From contig OX637293.1 in the NCBI GenBank assembly GCA_951799445.1, positions 13,206,001-13,270,000 of the forward strand: 64,000 nucleotides of DNA, given 5' to 3'. A program made the position numbers and the translations under genes. This document shows positions 19,950-32,987 of the stretch, piece by piece. The notes beneath the pieces are model-generated. The model searched no databases. It saw only the letters and a list, made by a program, of their open reading frames with translations, and was not told where the DNA came from. The DNA is from Pseudisothecium myosuroides (taxonomy: Eukaryota > Streptophyta > Bryopsida > Hypnales > Lembophyllaceae). Position 1 is the first letter of the stretch; each line of letters begins with the position of its first letter.

Positions 19950-21238
19950 GTTTCCAAGGGCTCACCCCTCCCTCTAGAGTTCTAAGGTAACCTTATCAAC
20001 GGGGATTTTCATCCTCATCCTCAAAGATTTTCATCCTACATCCTAAATTTCTACTTCTACCATCTATGCTGGACCAACATCCTAACTTTTGGAGATTAGC
20101 TCCAATCGCCGAACGGATTGCGCCGTTGGATCCAGATCGCCGTGCTTAGTTCAAGAACCCCCTATTGCCCGTACCGAGGCCAAAAACCCATCGTAGGCTA
20201 ATTTAGTTTAAAAACCAAATCGTGGTAAAATCCTAGATCTTGGGGGTCTCCTATTTTGAGAAATGTGAATAGCTTAGGGTCTCCGGTAGGTGCGAGAGAG
20301 TCGGGAAGGACTTTTGGTTGACTTCGTTTCGCCATCGTATGGGCCCGGAATGCCAGTCAACGCGGCGGGGACCCCGCTACGTGGTTAATTCCCGAGGAAT
20401 CTCGCCGGTTCGGGTACTTGCTGCTATCGGAATGTCGTGAAACTTCACGGAGCGCATTATTAACAAAAAACACGCTAGTCTAATTTTTAGTGAGATTTTA
20501 TTGTAACCTGGGTAATTTCCATGAAATTCCCGTTGGAGGTTAGGAGGGTTGACCACCCGGAAAAAGGTTCTTCTGCAAGTCGGAAGATGCCGGGATTTTT
20601 CACGTGACCTCTCAGGGAGTCGCATGAAAGACATGCGGTTGTGTTTTTGTACCTGACACGATTGGTCAATGGAGATTTAAACTGGACATCTCCTGGAATC
20701 AGCGACGGTGCGGGAATCTTCTGCAGGTGGAGGAATCTTGGCGAACCGATTTCGCCGTTGGACTCCTGGCATGGGATTCACCCTAGAATACCATCCTTGG
20801 GCTGTAGATTCCTCCACGGGCCCGGTCTTGCGTGAGTGGCTCTTGCATGCTAACAACCGGGATTTTGGAAATTCGTCGATCTAATGGGGAATTCTAAATC
20901 TAACTCTAGGACCCGACCTAGTGGCCTCGCTGTGGATCCCTCGGACCGACCTAGCCATGAATCGCCACATTCATGGTGGGATTTAGCCCTTTTGGGGCTG
21001 TGTGACTCGAATCCTTCAAATCTAACCTTTTCGTTATTTCTATATTATTTTTATGCAAGGTTTGGGGGATTCTAAGTAGAAACCACAAATCTAGACCAAA
21101 TACTATAATGGGTATGACACAACCCTATTTCGGTTCTACACTCTTTTTATGGATTTTTCTATATTTTTATCAACTTTAAATTGCAAATTTTCAAAAAAAT
21201 AATTCTACGAGTCCCAAGTGACAATTTGGGAGCTCACA

Positions 21239-21680
21239 ACATCCATCGGTGGAATCCTGTGATTCACCCTCTACATGCGTTCCGTCCACATACGGAACTA
21301 TCGCGTCAGCAGCAGACTCATAGAATGAATCCATTGTTAGAGTGAGCTCTATCGAATCCCTTGGACGAGATTAAAACGATCTGTAAAACCTGTACATCAT
21401 ACATTCAAGGAGTTAGGCATGTCTACAGAAGAGCGCTGCATTCATGGCATTGTAACCTCATGACATGAAGGACAGAAGCTTCAATGTCTGTACAGTCGAG
21501 GGAACTCACGATCACACGGCAACGCAACATGAACAAGTGAATCTAGTTACTGTCAACAAGAAGTTCAAAAGCCCAGACGCGATAGTGCGATCTCACGAGG
21601 GCCGTTCCAGAACCACTGGGAAGAAGCCAAGGCATCCAGGAAAACGTCGCAGAAGTTTAGAAGACATTAACCAAAGAACG
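21239..21680. other. Unassigned flank of the LTR element
   Basis: Unique-looking, moderately GC-rich sequence between the end of the 5' LTR and the first palindrome. A 119-codon open frame (21465-21824) crosses the first palindrome but has no recognisable domain or start context, and I do not treat it as a gene. Confidence 0.4.
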
Positions 21681-21687
21681 TTCAGTA

Positions 21688-22175
21688 CATCGTGGGATCC
21701 CACGACACTCTTGGCACTCAATCATTTAAACCAGAGATCGCGGTATTCCAAGATCCTCCTAAGGGATCACATAGACCGCTACAGAAATACAAATGAAGTA
21801 GTGGGTCAAACTAAATCACTCTGACGAGTCCCCGACATATTATCTATCAATCGTGGGATCCCACAAGTTCGGTATCGTGTAAATTCCGAAAGAGTGTTTA
21901 GGGTACCCCCTGAGTAGGAGAACCTGGTGCCAACCGAAAATGTGACCGTGAGATCCCACGATGTTTATACAAGATCGACGAGGAGTATGACAGTCATCGA
22001 AAAGTAAGGCACCTAAACGTACACCAGGAAGGCCACAGCCAAGGTTCAATCGATCGTGGGATCCCACAACGAAATGATAGGAGATCCCTCAACTACCAGA
22101 CTGCGATATCTCTATACTCGAAGACTGAGAGGTCTCGCCCACGCTCAATACGCGGAGATTGTGGGATCCCACGAT
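21688..22175. repeat. First cluster of 18-bp palindromes, five copies
   Basis: Sites centred (first base of the central GATC) at 21696, 21857, 21952, 22060 and 22165. The consensus is ATCGTGGGATCCCACGAT; the sequence between sites is not conserved. Spacings are 161, 95, 108 and 105 bp. Deviations are mostly CG to TG or CA at the outer CpG (CCCACAAC, ATTGTGGG), as expected for methylation decay. No gene was recognised in the cluster; it resembles the introns of the 34-42 kb locus. Confidence 0.85.
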
Positions 22176-22227
22176 GCTTACGTATGTTGGATATATACAC
22201 GTATTCTACTATCGTAGACCAACAGTT

Positions 22228-22472
22228 CTACAGAAGATCGTGAAATTAGGTTTCCTATCACTAGTTTCATGACATTCGACACTCTATAACTATTCTCAGT
22301 TACTGTACAAAAATTCTCTACTTTTAAAGTGGATTTTGCTATAATTCAGACTCCTGAACCTCCATGGGTACAATAGGAAACGTTCTTAGAAGTAGTTGAA
22401 TTTGATGGCTAGGTTTTCCTCATGTAAGTCCGCCTAATTCCTAACGCAACCTAATTTCACTACTTTGTGAAG
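22228..22472. mobile_element. MITE, copy 1 of a three-copy family
   Basis: Terminal inverted repeats begin CTACAGAAGATCGTGAAATT on the left and read CTTCACAAAGTAGTGAAATT inward from the right. The ends match those at 27171-27431 and 59474-59728 (consensus CTACACAAAATAGTGAAATT). About 245 bp with no coding capacity. Confidence 0.6.
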
Positions 22473-23480
22473 ACGTTCTGACCAGTTGTCATCCACGTAC
22501 AAGGTTCTCATATCAAATTGCCCTCAGGGCAGTGCCGTCCCGCGATTCAAAAGGAACCTCGATGTCACCACAACATGGTGATCCCTTAAGCACGTGAGTT
22601 TTTCGCAAAATGAGACCAATGCGCGAAGAAAATTATCGCAGTCAGACTCCGTTTCACTCTCAATCTACGACATCCTCAGTTTGTGACAGAGTGCAGTGGC
22701 GTCAATTCGACTACAAAATCCTCAACATTCGGAATCGCATAACACTTGCAAGGGATGCATTCTTACCTTGCAGCAACTAGCTCGGTCAGAACTTCGTGCG
22801 CCTCCACGCCCACTCTGTCGCCAACGACGGCAGACACCCACTCACCACTCCGCAGCCTGCTCCGCTTGTTCACGTGTGCAATCGAAAAGAGCAAGTTCCA
22901 GATTCTTTTCGAGTTATGAACCAGGTGGCTGGTTGGAATTCTTCAGCTCTAAATTCCCGCCGCGAATTTTGAAATCACCAAGCGATCCTTGATTTCGAAT
23001 GTTGGATGCGTTCTTGAATGCCGTGCCACAATCAACAACGGCTGGGGGGTACGTGCGGTCCTTCACTTCAGAAGTTGATTGCATTCTCGAATTCTGCGCA
23101 TCTCCGACTACAAGGAAGGAGGGCATGGGGCTCTTGACTTTCTGACTGGAACTTCGCAAATCCAGGCTTCACTGAAATTCCGATTCTTCACTGACATTTT
23201 GAAATTCACCGCATTCAAGGATGGTATTGTTGCATCGTTTTCTAGGAGTCAATGATGCTTTGACCAAAGCGGATCAAACTCTGAAGACTTTCACTTCATA
23301 GAATGTCACACACTTCCCCGGTCAATACTCGGAATTCTTCCCCTACATGACCTGATTATACGTATCCTACAAAAACGAACTGTACAAAATCTCGTGAACC
23401 CAAAAACTTGAGCACTTGAAACATGTGGAACACCTCACTTACAAAAAGAATCAACAAAATTTTTGAACTCTCGAATGTTC
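22473..23480. other. Unassigned unique sequence
   Basis: Moderately GC-rich. Short open frames on both strands (for example 22696-22992 plus, 22914-23159 minus) have no domain, splice or codon-bias support. Nothing else was recognised. Confidence 0.4.
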
Positions 23481-23509
23481 ATATTTGTTATTTTCTATTC
23501 CAATGAATG

Positions 23510-23745
23510 CAATCTTAGGGTCTAGGGTCCATAGTCATAGGGTCTACAGTCCACGGTCATAGGATTTAGGGTACATGTTGTACTATAGTGTTCACAGTTT
23601 CAAAGTCATGGTTCTTCGTTTCAAGGTTCAGGGTTTCAAGGTTTAATAAGGTGTAGGGTATACAGTGGCAGCGCTTTACATTAACGTTTTCAGGGTCTGC
23701 AGTTCATGGTTTACAGCTTTTAGGGTTTAGGGTATTATGGAAAAT
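23510..23745. repeat. Degenerate TTTAGGG-like repeat patch
   Basis: Recurring TAGGGTCTA, CATAGGGTCTA, GGTTTCAAGGTTTA, TTTAGGGTTTAGGG words. It looks like a decayed interstitial telomere-like or simple GGGTTYA sequence; only one near-perfect TTTAGGG pair is present (about 23728). Confidence 0.4.
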
Positions 23746-23991
23746 GAAAATGACGCTGATTATTTGTTTCCAATTTTTTCCTCAATTAAGTTTACGTCAT
23801 CTCAGACTGGGAACATATAAACTTAAAATTCAATCTAACTCAATATTGCTAATTAAAAATGTCAGTTAATAGATTGATTTCATATATAATTCTTGTTATG
23901 TTGTACAACATCCTATGGTTTAATATGGGACTTTACGGATTAAACAATGATTGACACAATTTTTATTTCATCTAGGAATTTTTAAATAAAG

Positions 23992-24152
23992 CACCAAGGG
24001 CTTTTTTGCGTTTCCCTCTTTCATTTTTCTTTGCGTAAACGGCAATCCATGACTTTTCCTTGTGTCACAATCCGTTGACACAATGAAAAGTCATAAGATT
24101 GTTGTTTACATAGGGGAAAGTGAGAGAGGGAAACGCAAAAAAGCCCCTTGTG
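23992..24152. mobile_element. 161-bp foldback element (MITE or hairpin precursor)
   Basis: The two halves are near-complete inverted copies: the left arm starts CACCAAGGGCTTTTTTGCG and the right arm ends CGCAAAAAAGCCCCTTGTG, with pairing continuing to a short loop near 24074. AAG flanks both sides (23989-23991, 24153-24155), a possible 3-bp target duplication as in CACTA-type MITEs. A transcript would make a long hairpin, so a small-RNA precursor is also possible. Confidence 0.65.
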
Positions 24153-24454
24153 AAGGACTTTGGATGTGCAATCATGATGGAACAAAGAACAAACTAAACC
24201 ATTATTTATTTTGTATTTTAAATCTCAGTCTAAATGATTTAATGAGTTAAATGCTTTCAAATTTGTTAATGCACTTTGACGGGTGATGAATGCTTAAACC
24301 TGAAATCATGTCATTCATGAGAATATTGTAGGTCATGCAATCTTCATCTGGATTTTTGAAATGATCGAACGTGGTATACATCTACATCATTATTTGACAA
24401 TGATGTACATAATATTGTTATTTGTTATTGTTATTTGAACAATCTCCACCAATG

Positions 24455-25985
24455 TGAAACAAAAAATTGGGAATGAAATGCGTGATGGCTTGAAACGGCT
24501 TAAATAATATTTAAAAAGTCATGAAATTTCATACATGCATGCATAAAATTTGATTTAGAAAAATGTAATTGCTCCAGCCTTAGATTCCGCCACTATTTTC
24601 TAGTCTTGCCCGTTGAAAAATTCTAATTCACATGAAAATAAAAAAATTGGGAATGAAATGGGCCCTGCCATTGAACTATGGCTTCATTTTAAAAATGTCA
24701 TAGAATTTCACACATGCATGCATAAAATTCTACTGTGGAAGTTGGAATTGCTCTCAGGATTTAGATTCCACCACTATATTCACTTCTTGCCCATTGCAAA
24801 ATTCTAATTCACGTGAAGTAAAAAAAATTGGGAATGAAACGGGCCCTGCCATGGAATGGCTTCATTTTAAAAATGTCATGGACTTTCATACATGCATGCA
24901 TAAAATTCTATCGTGGAAGTTGGAATTGCTCTTAGGATTTAGATTCCACTACTATAATTATTCACTTCTTGCCCACTGCAAAATTCGAATTCACGTGAAT
25001 TAAAAAAAATTGGGAATGAAATGGGCCTTGCCATGGAATGGCTTCATTTTAAAAACATCATGGATGGTTCATACATGCATGCATAAAATTCTATCGTGGA
25101 AGTTGGAATTGCTCTTAGGATTTAGATTCCACCACTATATTCACTTCTTGCCCATTGCAAAATTTTAGTTCACATGAATTTAAAAAAATGGGGAATAAAA
25201 ATAATGGGCCCTGCCATGAAATGGCTTCATTTTAAAAATATCATGGATGGTTTATACATGCATGCATAAAATTCTATCGTGGAAGTTGGAATTACTCTTA
25301 TGATTTAGATTTCACCACTATATTCACTTCTTGCCCATTGCAAAATTCTAATTCACGTGAATTAAAAAAAATGGGGAATAAAAATAATGGGCCCTGCCAT
25401 GGAATGGTTTCATTTTAAAAATGTCATGGATGGTTTATACATGCATGCATAAAATTCTATCGTGGAAGTTGGAATTGCTCTTAGGATTTAGATTCCACCA
25501 CTATTTTTACTTCTTGCCCGTTGGAAAATCCATCTTAACGTGAATTAAAAAAAATGGGGAATAAAAATATTGGGCCCTGCCATGAAATGGCTTCATTTTA
25601 AAAATATCATGGATGGTTTATACATGCATGCATAAAATTCTATCGTGGAAGTTGGAATTACTCTTATGATTTAGATTCCACTACTATATTCACTTCTTGC
25701 CCATTGCAAAATTCTAATTCATGTGAATTAAAAAAAATGGGGAATAAAAATAATGGGCCCTGCCATGGAATGGCTTCATTTTAAAAATGTCATGGATGGT
25801 TTATACATGCATGCATAAAATTCTATTGTGGAAGTTGGAATTGCTCTTAGGATTTAGATTCCACTACTATTTTTACTTCTTGCCCATTGGAAAATCCATC
25901 TTTACGTGAATTAAAAAAATTGGAGAATGAAATGGGCCTTGCCATGGAATGGCTTCATTTTAAAAATGTCTGGCAATTTCATACA
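24455..25985. repeat. Tandem satellite, about 183-bp unit, nine copies
   Basis: The words GGGAATGAAA or GGGGAATAAA start at 24468, 24648, 24828, 25011, 25191, 25372, 25556, 25738 and 25920. Each unit carries GGGCCCTGCCATGGAATGG, then CATACATGCATGCATAAAAT (a palindromic core), then TTGCCCATTGCAAAATTC. The first and last units are most diverged, as expected for the edges of an array. Confidence 0.85.
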
Positions 25986-27170
25986 TAAGACAGTGCATGT
26001 CGATATGGAAAAAAAGGTACAAGTTCAAAATACTCCGCTCATGAAGTGAAGAGGCATGAGCAGGAGAAGTCCATGCTACGTTTTTCCGAACTTACCACGT
26101 AACCTAAAAAGGTCCTCCTCCGCCTACGGTTCATTCAAAGAACTCTCATTCCATAAATCATACATAAAACAGTACATGTCGGTATCAAAAAAAAAATGTA
26201 TAAGTTCTTAATCTTCCGCTCATGAAGTCATGAGCAAGAAAAGTCCATGGTACGTTTTCCAAAAATTGCGATACATATTACATGTTGATTTAAAAACAAA
26301 AAATTGAAGTTGTAACTTAATATTAATATTTTTTTCATAAATTGAAGATCATTTCTGAACGTCCTTTGTTTGACATTTTTTTTTTAATTTCCATTTTTTG
26401 CAAGTAATTCCAAGATCATGGGCGGCTGGGCTTGGTCACGTACTTTGGAGAACTGTCTCCAGATATGCTCCAAAACACAAGTAAATTAAATAGATTAACA
26501 CCTAGTATGCCCCTAAAACCGCGAGCAATCACGCTCTTGTCCACATCTATTCAATGATCATTGCAAGACAATTAATATAGAAGACAATAAGATAATTTAG
26601 ATATTATTTCTTCATTACACATTTGCCAATCATGTTGATTGTATACATGAAAATGATTGCCTAGGAGATGAATGAGAAAGAATTATATAGGACAATCATC
26701 AACAATGTTCCCTGTACTTATGTAATCGTTACAGTCATTTCTATTTAATTAAATAATTTGGACTAATCATTTTCTAGAAAAATGACACAAGTGCAAACTA
26801 GAAATTAAAGTTCATTATGTTAAAGGCATATTTAGCGGCTTGTAAAAAAATAATAATCATCGAAACCAAAGGTTAAACCTAGAAATCAATGTAGCAATCC
26901 ATGAAATTAAACCGCTCATGATTCGTAACTAATGTTTGCATGGGCAGAGTATTTAAAATAGTAAAACTATATTTTTTTTGTTAAAATTAACTCATACAAC
27001 ATCATGCATGATTTATGGAATGAAGGGTCTTTGAACTGCAGGATCGAGGGGATTTTTTTAGGTTACGTGGTAAGTTTGGGAAAACGTAGCATGGACTTTT
27101 TCCGCTCATGACTCTTCACTTCATGAGCGGAGTATTTACAACTTGTACATTTTTTTTCCATACCGACATT
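25978..27170. mobile_element. Element with long imperfect inverted ends
   Basis: The left end (25978-26150: CATGTCGATATGG..., CTCCGCTCATGAAGTGAAGA, ACTTACCACGTAACC) recurs inverted at 27001-27170. The left end is partly duplicated again at 26157-26265. The ~750 bp between the arms is AT-rich with no ORF. It looks like a non-autonomous DNA transposon. It directly abuts a MITE on its right. Confidence 0.55.
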
Positions 27171-27431
27171 TAAAATAGTAAAACTAAGTTGCCTTATTTC
27201 AACAAAGTTACTTTACAAGCCATCAAAGTAAATAAACGTTTCTACAATTATTTTATTTGTAGACATGGAGTTTCAAGAGTTCCAATAGCAACAATGTGCA
27301 TAAAAACGAATAACGAATAAATAACAAATAGTGCATTCTTGTAGAGAAACAAAAAAAATGTTTGTAGTAATTATCGAATGTTAGGAAATTAGTGAGGTGC
27401 AAGTGTGCGACCTAATTTCAGCATTTTGTGT
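27171..27431. mobile_element. MITE, copy 2 of a three-copy family
   Basis: The interior shares CAAAGTTACTTTACAAGCC and AGTGCATTCTTGTAGAGAAA with 59474-59728 in the same orientation; the ends are decayed versions of CTACACAAAATAGTGAAATT. Confidence 0.6.
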
Positions 27432-27467
27432 AATGAGTGATTATTTAGCTTAAGACTTCTAGTCAAG

Positions 27468-27500
27468 CCCTCCTCATGATGTCAGTAATCATGAGGAGGG
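27468..27500. other. Perfect 13-bp stem hairpin
   Basis: CCCTCCTCATGAT, a 7-base loop GTCAGTA, then ATCATGAGGAGGG. It lies about 430 bp upstream of the solo LTR insertion, at the start of a GC-rich, promoter-like stretch. Confidence 0.6.
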
Positions 27501-27934
27501 TGGGCAGTCATGACCTGCGCCGTCTTGCACCTGACAGCGCCACGTCAGCAGACTCCCCCGAAGGTTTCCTCTCCTCCTCGTTTCCTTTCCTCCCCATGAT
27601 GTCTGCACGCATCCCTCTTTTCCCGACGTCGTGTGCTTCTCCGTCTTCTTGATTTTGTGCGCTTCTCTGCTTTCCTTCCTTGCGCTTTCATTCGGGTTGC
27701 TGCAGTCCGTGAGTTTCGTTGTCTCTAGCTTTACATTTGGAGTGAGTTGGGTTGTGTGGAGTTTCTTTGGTTAGCGGGGCGTTGAACTTCTGTTTGCGGA
27801 GTCGAGCGCGGCGAGGGACATTGGAGGAGCGTATTCAAATTTTGCTGGCGGAGTGTTTGTGCGCGGAGAACGACAATGAAATTTTGTGGCGGAGTGCGGT
27901 AGTGCGTGAAGCATTTCCTGGCAAAGGTGGTGCG
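27501..27934 (+). other. GC-rich putative 5' gene region cut by the solo LTR
   Basis: CT-rich stretches (CCTCTCCTCCTCGTTTCC) are followed by a GC-rich segment with an open frame from about 27752 to the LTR (codons for a Leu/Glu-rich stretch, EERIQILLAECL). Across the LTR the sequence continues at 32993 and reaches a GT-AG-like donor (ACAG|GTTAGT) at about 33059. It may be the first exon of a gene, possibly the 34-42 kb locus, but no ATG is convincing. Confidence 0.3.
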
Positions 27935-30900
27935 TGTGGGCGCTAGATTACCCACCCTTGGTATTAGAGCAAACACCGACCAGGTTCTATGCCTTTATCC
28001 ACTTTTTTAATATATGGGGGTGTTGTGAGCGCGATCCACTGTGCCTTCCAAGCAATGGATCTTTTTTGCTAACGTTTCCTAAGGGTCGTGGATGGCAGCG
28101 AATAATTAGTAATGCATGTAGTAACTCATAAGTTAACTGTGATGTTCAGAGTGATGGTGAAATCCTGACTCTCTAACTATCTATCCTATGTCGAGGGTAG
28201 ACTGGGTAGTTGGCGTCATTTCTAACGTCCCTAACTACGTAAAAAGGGGAACCCCTATGTTCCTTCCATGAACCTCTAAGACTATCGTGGGGTTTTAAGA
28301 CTCCACCTAGAAGTTCTACTTCTAAAGACTAATTCTAAAGTTCAACTCTTACTCTAATTTTCAACCTCTAAATGAAACTCTAGATTTTTACTCTTTTAAC
28401 TTGGTTTTAAATATTAACTACCGACTTTTGACTCTAGGTTTTTACTCCTAATTTAACTCTGAAATTTATCCTCGGAATTTAACTCTAGGTTTAACTTTTA
28501 ACTCTAAGTTTTTACTCCTCTATTCTATTCTAAATTTGCCCTTCTAAATTTAACTCTACGGTTTTTGACTTTTAACTCTAGGTTTTTACTTCTAAATCAA
28601 CTTCAACTCCTAACTTCCAAGTTTTAACCTTCTAGGGTAATTCTAAGTTTCACTTTTAATTCTATGTTCTTATTTCTAAACTACTCTAAGATTTACCCTC
28701 TAAAGTTAACTCTAACTTTTCACTTTTTACTGTAGATTTTTACTCCTAATTTAACTCTAGGTTTTTGACTTTTAACTCTAAATTTTTACTTCTAAAATTA
28801 ATTCCCAATCTGAACCTCCACGTTTAACTCTACGTTTTCACTTTGACTCTAGATTTTTCTACTTCCAACGAACTCTAAAATTTAACTTCTACCTCTAAGT
28901 TTTAACTTCTACTTTTAGCTTTTGACTCTAACCTTTTACTCCCCAATTGACTCTAAAATTTAACCTTTAAATTTAATCTAAACTTTTGACTTTTGACTTT
29001 TGACTTCTACTTCCAAATTTAATCCTATCGTTTTAATCCTAGATTAACTCTCAATGTTGCCCTCCTAAATTTAATTCCAACTTTTAACTCTAGGGTTTTG
29101 ACTTCTAGTTTAACTCTATTTCTAACTCAACAATCTACTTCCTAAGTGGATTCTACTTTTGACTTCTATTTCCTACTCTACTTTTTACCTCCCAAAGTTA
29201 ACTCCACATTTCGACTTTTGGAATTTTACTTCCCTAATTAAAATCTTAATTTAACTCTAGGTTTTTAAACCGTTATTTGATCTTTAATTTTAATCCTAAA
29301 TCCTCCTTCTAATTTAATCCTAATTTCCGTCCATTGTTCCTTGTGGTTCAAATTTAATTAAAATTCCTCCGTTCTACCCCCTACCGCTTAACTTAGCCTA
29401 ACGCGGTCAATTTACGATCAAATCTTAATTATAAGATGTTTTTGGAAATCCCTATCACTAATCTATAACTTTTTGAATCTAAACTTCTAATTTGCACTAA
29501 TCTCGGGTGCTAATCGCGCTCTAAGGGCTGATTAGAAAAATAAATGCTAATTAGGGAGAACCATCAAAGATTAAATAAAAAACTCACCTCTTCACTATCG
29601 GTGTCGGAAATAACTTCGTCCACGTCCACATGTACATCCTCACGCTCCATGGTAGTCTTTGGCTTTATTTTGAATTTTTTCCGAGCTCACCGCTTATTGA
29701 GAAAATATTACAATTTTTGATGATCTAAACTCCTTCTTTCCCTTCCTCCTTTCTTTTCTTTCTTCCCCTCTCTTCTACACTAGCATTATTCCACCTAAGC
29801 TTTTATGAGTCTTACACTATGGTTTCAAACTACGAGAAGGGTTTAAATGTTCTTCCTACCCTCTTACGCAACCTTGCTTTGTGTCATCCTAATCCTCCTC
29901 CCAACGGTTGCAAGGAGTTCTTCTAGATTTCCTACCTAATCTCCTAACTAGGCACTATTCATCGTCTCTCTCCTTTTCATTCCTATAATACATTCTTCTC
30001 CCTAATTTCCTTCCATTGTGTGTAGGTGTGAGTGGTGATGCAGGGTGGATCGGATGTTTTTGTGTAGGTGGCGCGTGGAATGGCAACCTCTATTTCTCCC
30101 TTCTCCCTTTTTGGTTTAGACCCTAATTCTACTCCTCCCCTAGCTAGTAATAGATTAGTCCAACATCTTTGTTGTGTTTTAGTTTTGATTTTCGTTCTAG
30201 TTTGAGAGAATCCAAAAAACAAAAAAAAACAAAAGGCCAAAAATCGAGTTCAAAAAGAGGGGGAGCCCGATTTGGACCGGGTGCTGGACCACCGAGCCTG
30301 CCTGCCTCTCGGCTGGCTGGCTTCCGGCTAGCTGGCTGGGGGGCTGGTTAACAAAAAATTAATTAAATTAATTAATTATTTTTATTAATATATATTTTTT
30401 TTTTCTCCGCTGGCTTCTGATGTTGCTGCTGTATGCTGGTCCTGATGTGGTCGGCTGTATGCTGGTCCTGATGTTGCTGGGCTGTATGTTGGTCCTGATG
30501 TTGGCTGGGCTATATGCTAGTTCTACAAAAAAACTGGATTTCCGGCTAAGGCTAAAAAAGACTGGATTTTGGCTAAGGCTATTTTAAGACTGGATTTTTG
30601 CTAAGGCTGTTTTAAGACTGGATTTTTGCTAAGGCTATTTTAAGACTGGGTTTTTGCTAAGGCTGTTTTAAGACTGAATTTTTGCTAAGGCTATTTTAAG
30701 ACTGGGTTTTTGGCTAAGGCTAGGGGAAATAAAACCTCGGGGGTACTAAACTTACTAAGACCTTAGAAACAACTAAACTAAATAAAACTTTGGAAGACAC
30801 TACACTTAGACAAATGCAAAGGAACCTACATATCTTGGAAGCTAAACTCTGGAGGTTTCTACAAAGGTCTTGGAAACTAGACTTTGAAACTAAACACAGG

Positions 30901-32987
30901 GTAGGTGCAAAGTTTCGCCGTTAAATTGGTTTTAACACCAACTTTAGGACTTCTTGACACCCCGGGAGTTCAAAGCTCCGCCGTCTACACTTTTAACACA
31001 CGCTTTAGGACTTCAACCTTGTCACTAGTTTAAAGCTTCGCCGTTTCCAAGGGGGGTCCACACAAGGAGAGAGACTTTAGAAGAGGGAAAACTAAACCTT
31101 TAAAGAAAACACACACACAGGGTCAAAGCTTCGCCGTCCCGGAGGGGGGTCCACTCAACAAGGAGAAGATTAGAAGAGGGTTGGGGATAACTTTAGAAAA
31201 CATGCACAAAGGAGGTTCAAAGCTTCGCCGTCCCGAAGGGGGGTCCACTCAACAAGGAAAATATTAGAAGAGGGTGTAACGAAACACAAAGATAAACACA
31301 CAAGTTAGACCACGTGGCAACACAAAGCTCACACGCTAAAGGCCCCCCAAAGCGGCATGGCCAAGGTACGGTGGGGGGTGACTTTAGGATTAGTGCAAGA
31401 TACAAAAAAAGACTCTTAAACTTCACAAGTTAGATCACAACACGTACAAGAGGGAGAGAGAGGCTCTCCACTTACAACAAGGTACCAAAAACTTCACAAA
31501 AAAGTACACAAAGTAAGGTAGAAGGACCCCCAAGGACCTTCAAAGCTTGAAAATAAGCAACAATGGAGCCAAAAGTGCTCCGAAAACACCATAGAGGTTT
31601 TTGGCTTTAAACGCCAAAATATCCAAAATAACTTGGACCCACAGACCCAAAACAAGAATTGGGGGTGTTTTAGAGAGAGAAATGGGGCCCTTATATAGGT
31701 TTCCCAAGGGCTCACCCCTCTCTCTAAAGCTCTAAGGTAACCTTATCAACGGGGATTTTCATCCTCATCCTCAAAGATTTTCATCCTACATCCTAAATTT
31801 CTACTTCTACCATCTATGCTGGACCAACATCCTAACTTTTGGAGATTAGCTCCAATCGCCAAACGGATTGCGCCGTTGGATCCAGATCGCGGTGTTTAGT
31901 CCTAAGACGCCCTACCCCCATACCGAGGCCAAAAATCCATCGTAGGCTAGTTTAGTTTAAAAACCAAATCGTGGTAAAATCCTAGATCTTGGGGGTCTCT
32001 TATTTTGAGAAATGTGAATAGCCTAGGGTCTCCGGTAGGTGCAAGAGAGTCGGGAAGGACTTTTGGTTGACTTCGTTTCGCCATCGTATGGTCCCGGAAT
32101 GCCGGTCAACGCGGCGGGGACCCCGCCACGTGGTTAATTCCCGAGGAATCTCGCCAGTTTGGGTACTTGCCGCTATCGGAATGTCGTGAAACTTCACGGA
32201 GTGCATTATTAATATAAAACAAGCTAGTCTGATTTTTTGTGAGATTTTATTGTAACTTGGGTAATTTCCATAAAATTCTCATTGGAGGTTAGGAGGGTTG
32301 ACCACCCGGAAAAAGGTTCTTCTGCAAGTCAGAAGATGCCGGGATTTTTCATGTGACCTCTCAGGGAGTCGCATGAAAGATGTGCGGTTGTGTTTCCGTA
32401 CCTGGCACGATTGGTCAATGGAGATTTAAACTGGACATCTCCTCGAATTAGCAATGGTGCGGGAATCTTCTACAGGTGGAGGAATCTTAGCGAATCGATT
32501 TCGCCGTTGGACTCCTGGCATGGGATTCACCCTAGAACACCATTCTTGGGCTGTAGATTCCTCCACGGGCTCGGTCTTGCGTGAGTGGCTCTTGCATGCT
32601 AACAATCGGGATTTTGGGAATTCGTTGATCTAATGGGGAATTCTAAATCTAACTCTAGGACCCGACCTAGTGGCCTCGCTGTGGATCCCTCGGACCGACC
32701 TAGCCATGAATCGCCACATTCATGGTGGGATTTAGCCCTTTTGGGGCTGTGTGACTCGAATCCTCCAAATCTAACTTTTTCGTTATTTCTATACTAGTTT
32801 TAGGTAAGGTTTGGGGGATTCTAAGTAAAAACTACAAATCTAGACCAAATACTATAATGGGTATGACACAACCCTATTTCGGTTCTACACTCTTTTTATG
32901 GATTTTTCTATACTTTTATCAACTTTAAATTGCAAATTTTCAAAAAAATAATTCTACGAGTCCCAAGTGACAAATTGGGAGCTCACA
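27935..32987 (-). mobile_element. Solo LTR, 5053 bp, target duplication GTGCG
   Basis: Starts TGTGGGCGC, ends AGCTCACA, flanked by GTGCG on both sides (27930-27934, 32988-32992). It aligns with the LTR at 12751-21238. No internal domain is present, so two LTRs recombined or only one survives. A minus-strand TATA box CTATATAAG is at 31690-31698. Internal tandem arrays lie at 28320-29290 and 30410-31280 (including about six TTGCTAAGGCTATTTTAAGA units at 30595-30720). Confidence 0.85.

Larger units (their letters stand above)
12751..21238 (-). mobile_element. 5' LTR (about 5.0 kb) of the gag-protease element, interrupted
   Basis: Starts TGTGGGCGC and ends AGCTCACA on the plus strand. Removing the nested unit (14563-18049) and one CTAGC duplication leaves about 4996 bp, which aligns along its length with the solo LTR at 27935-32987 (5053 bp). 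A minus-strand TATA box CTATATAAG lies at 19941-19949, giving a U3 of about 1.3 kb and a very long leader of about 3.7 kb that contains several tandem repeats. LTRs of this size are known in plant Ogre-like Ty3/gypsy elements. Confidence 0.75.

Noticed and set aside
21465..21824. 119-codon ORF on the plus strand
   Set aside because: Crosses a palindrome, no domain, no splice support; likely chance in moderately GC-rich DNA.
23510..23745. True interstitial telomere
   Set aside because: Repeats are too irregular; only GGGTTYA-like words without a regular 7-bp period.
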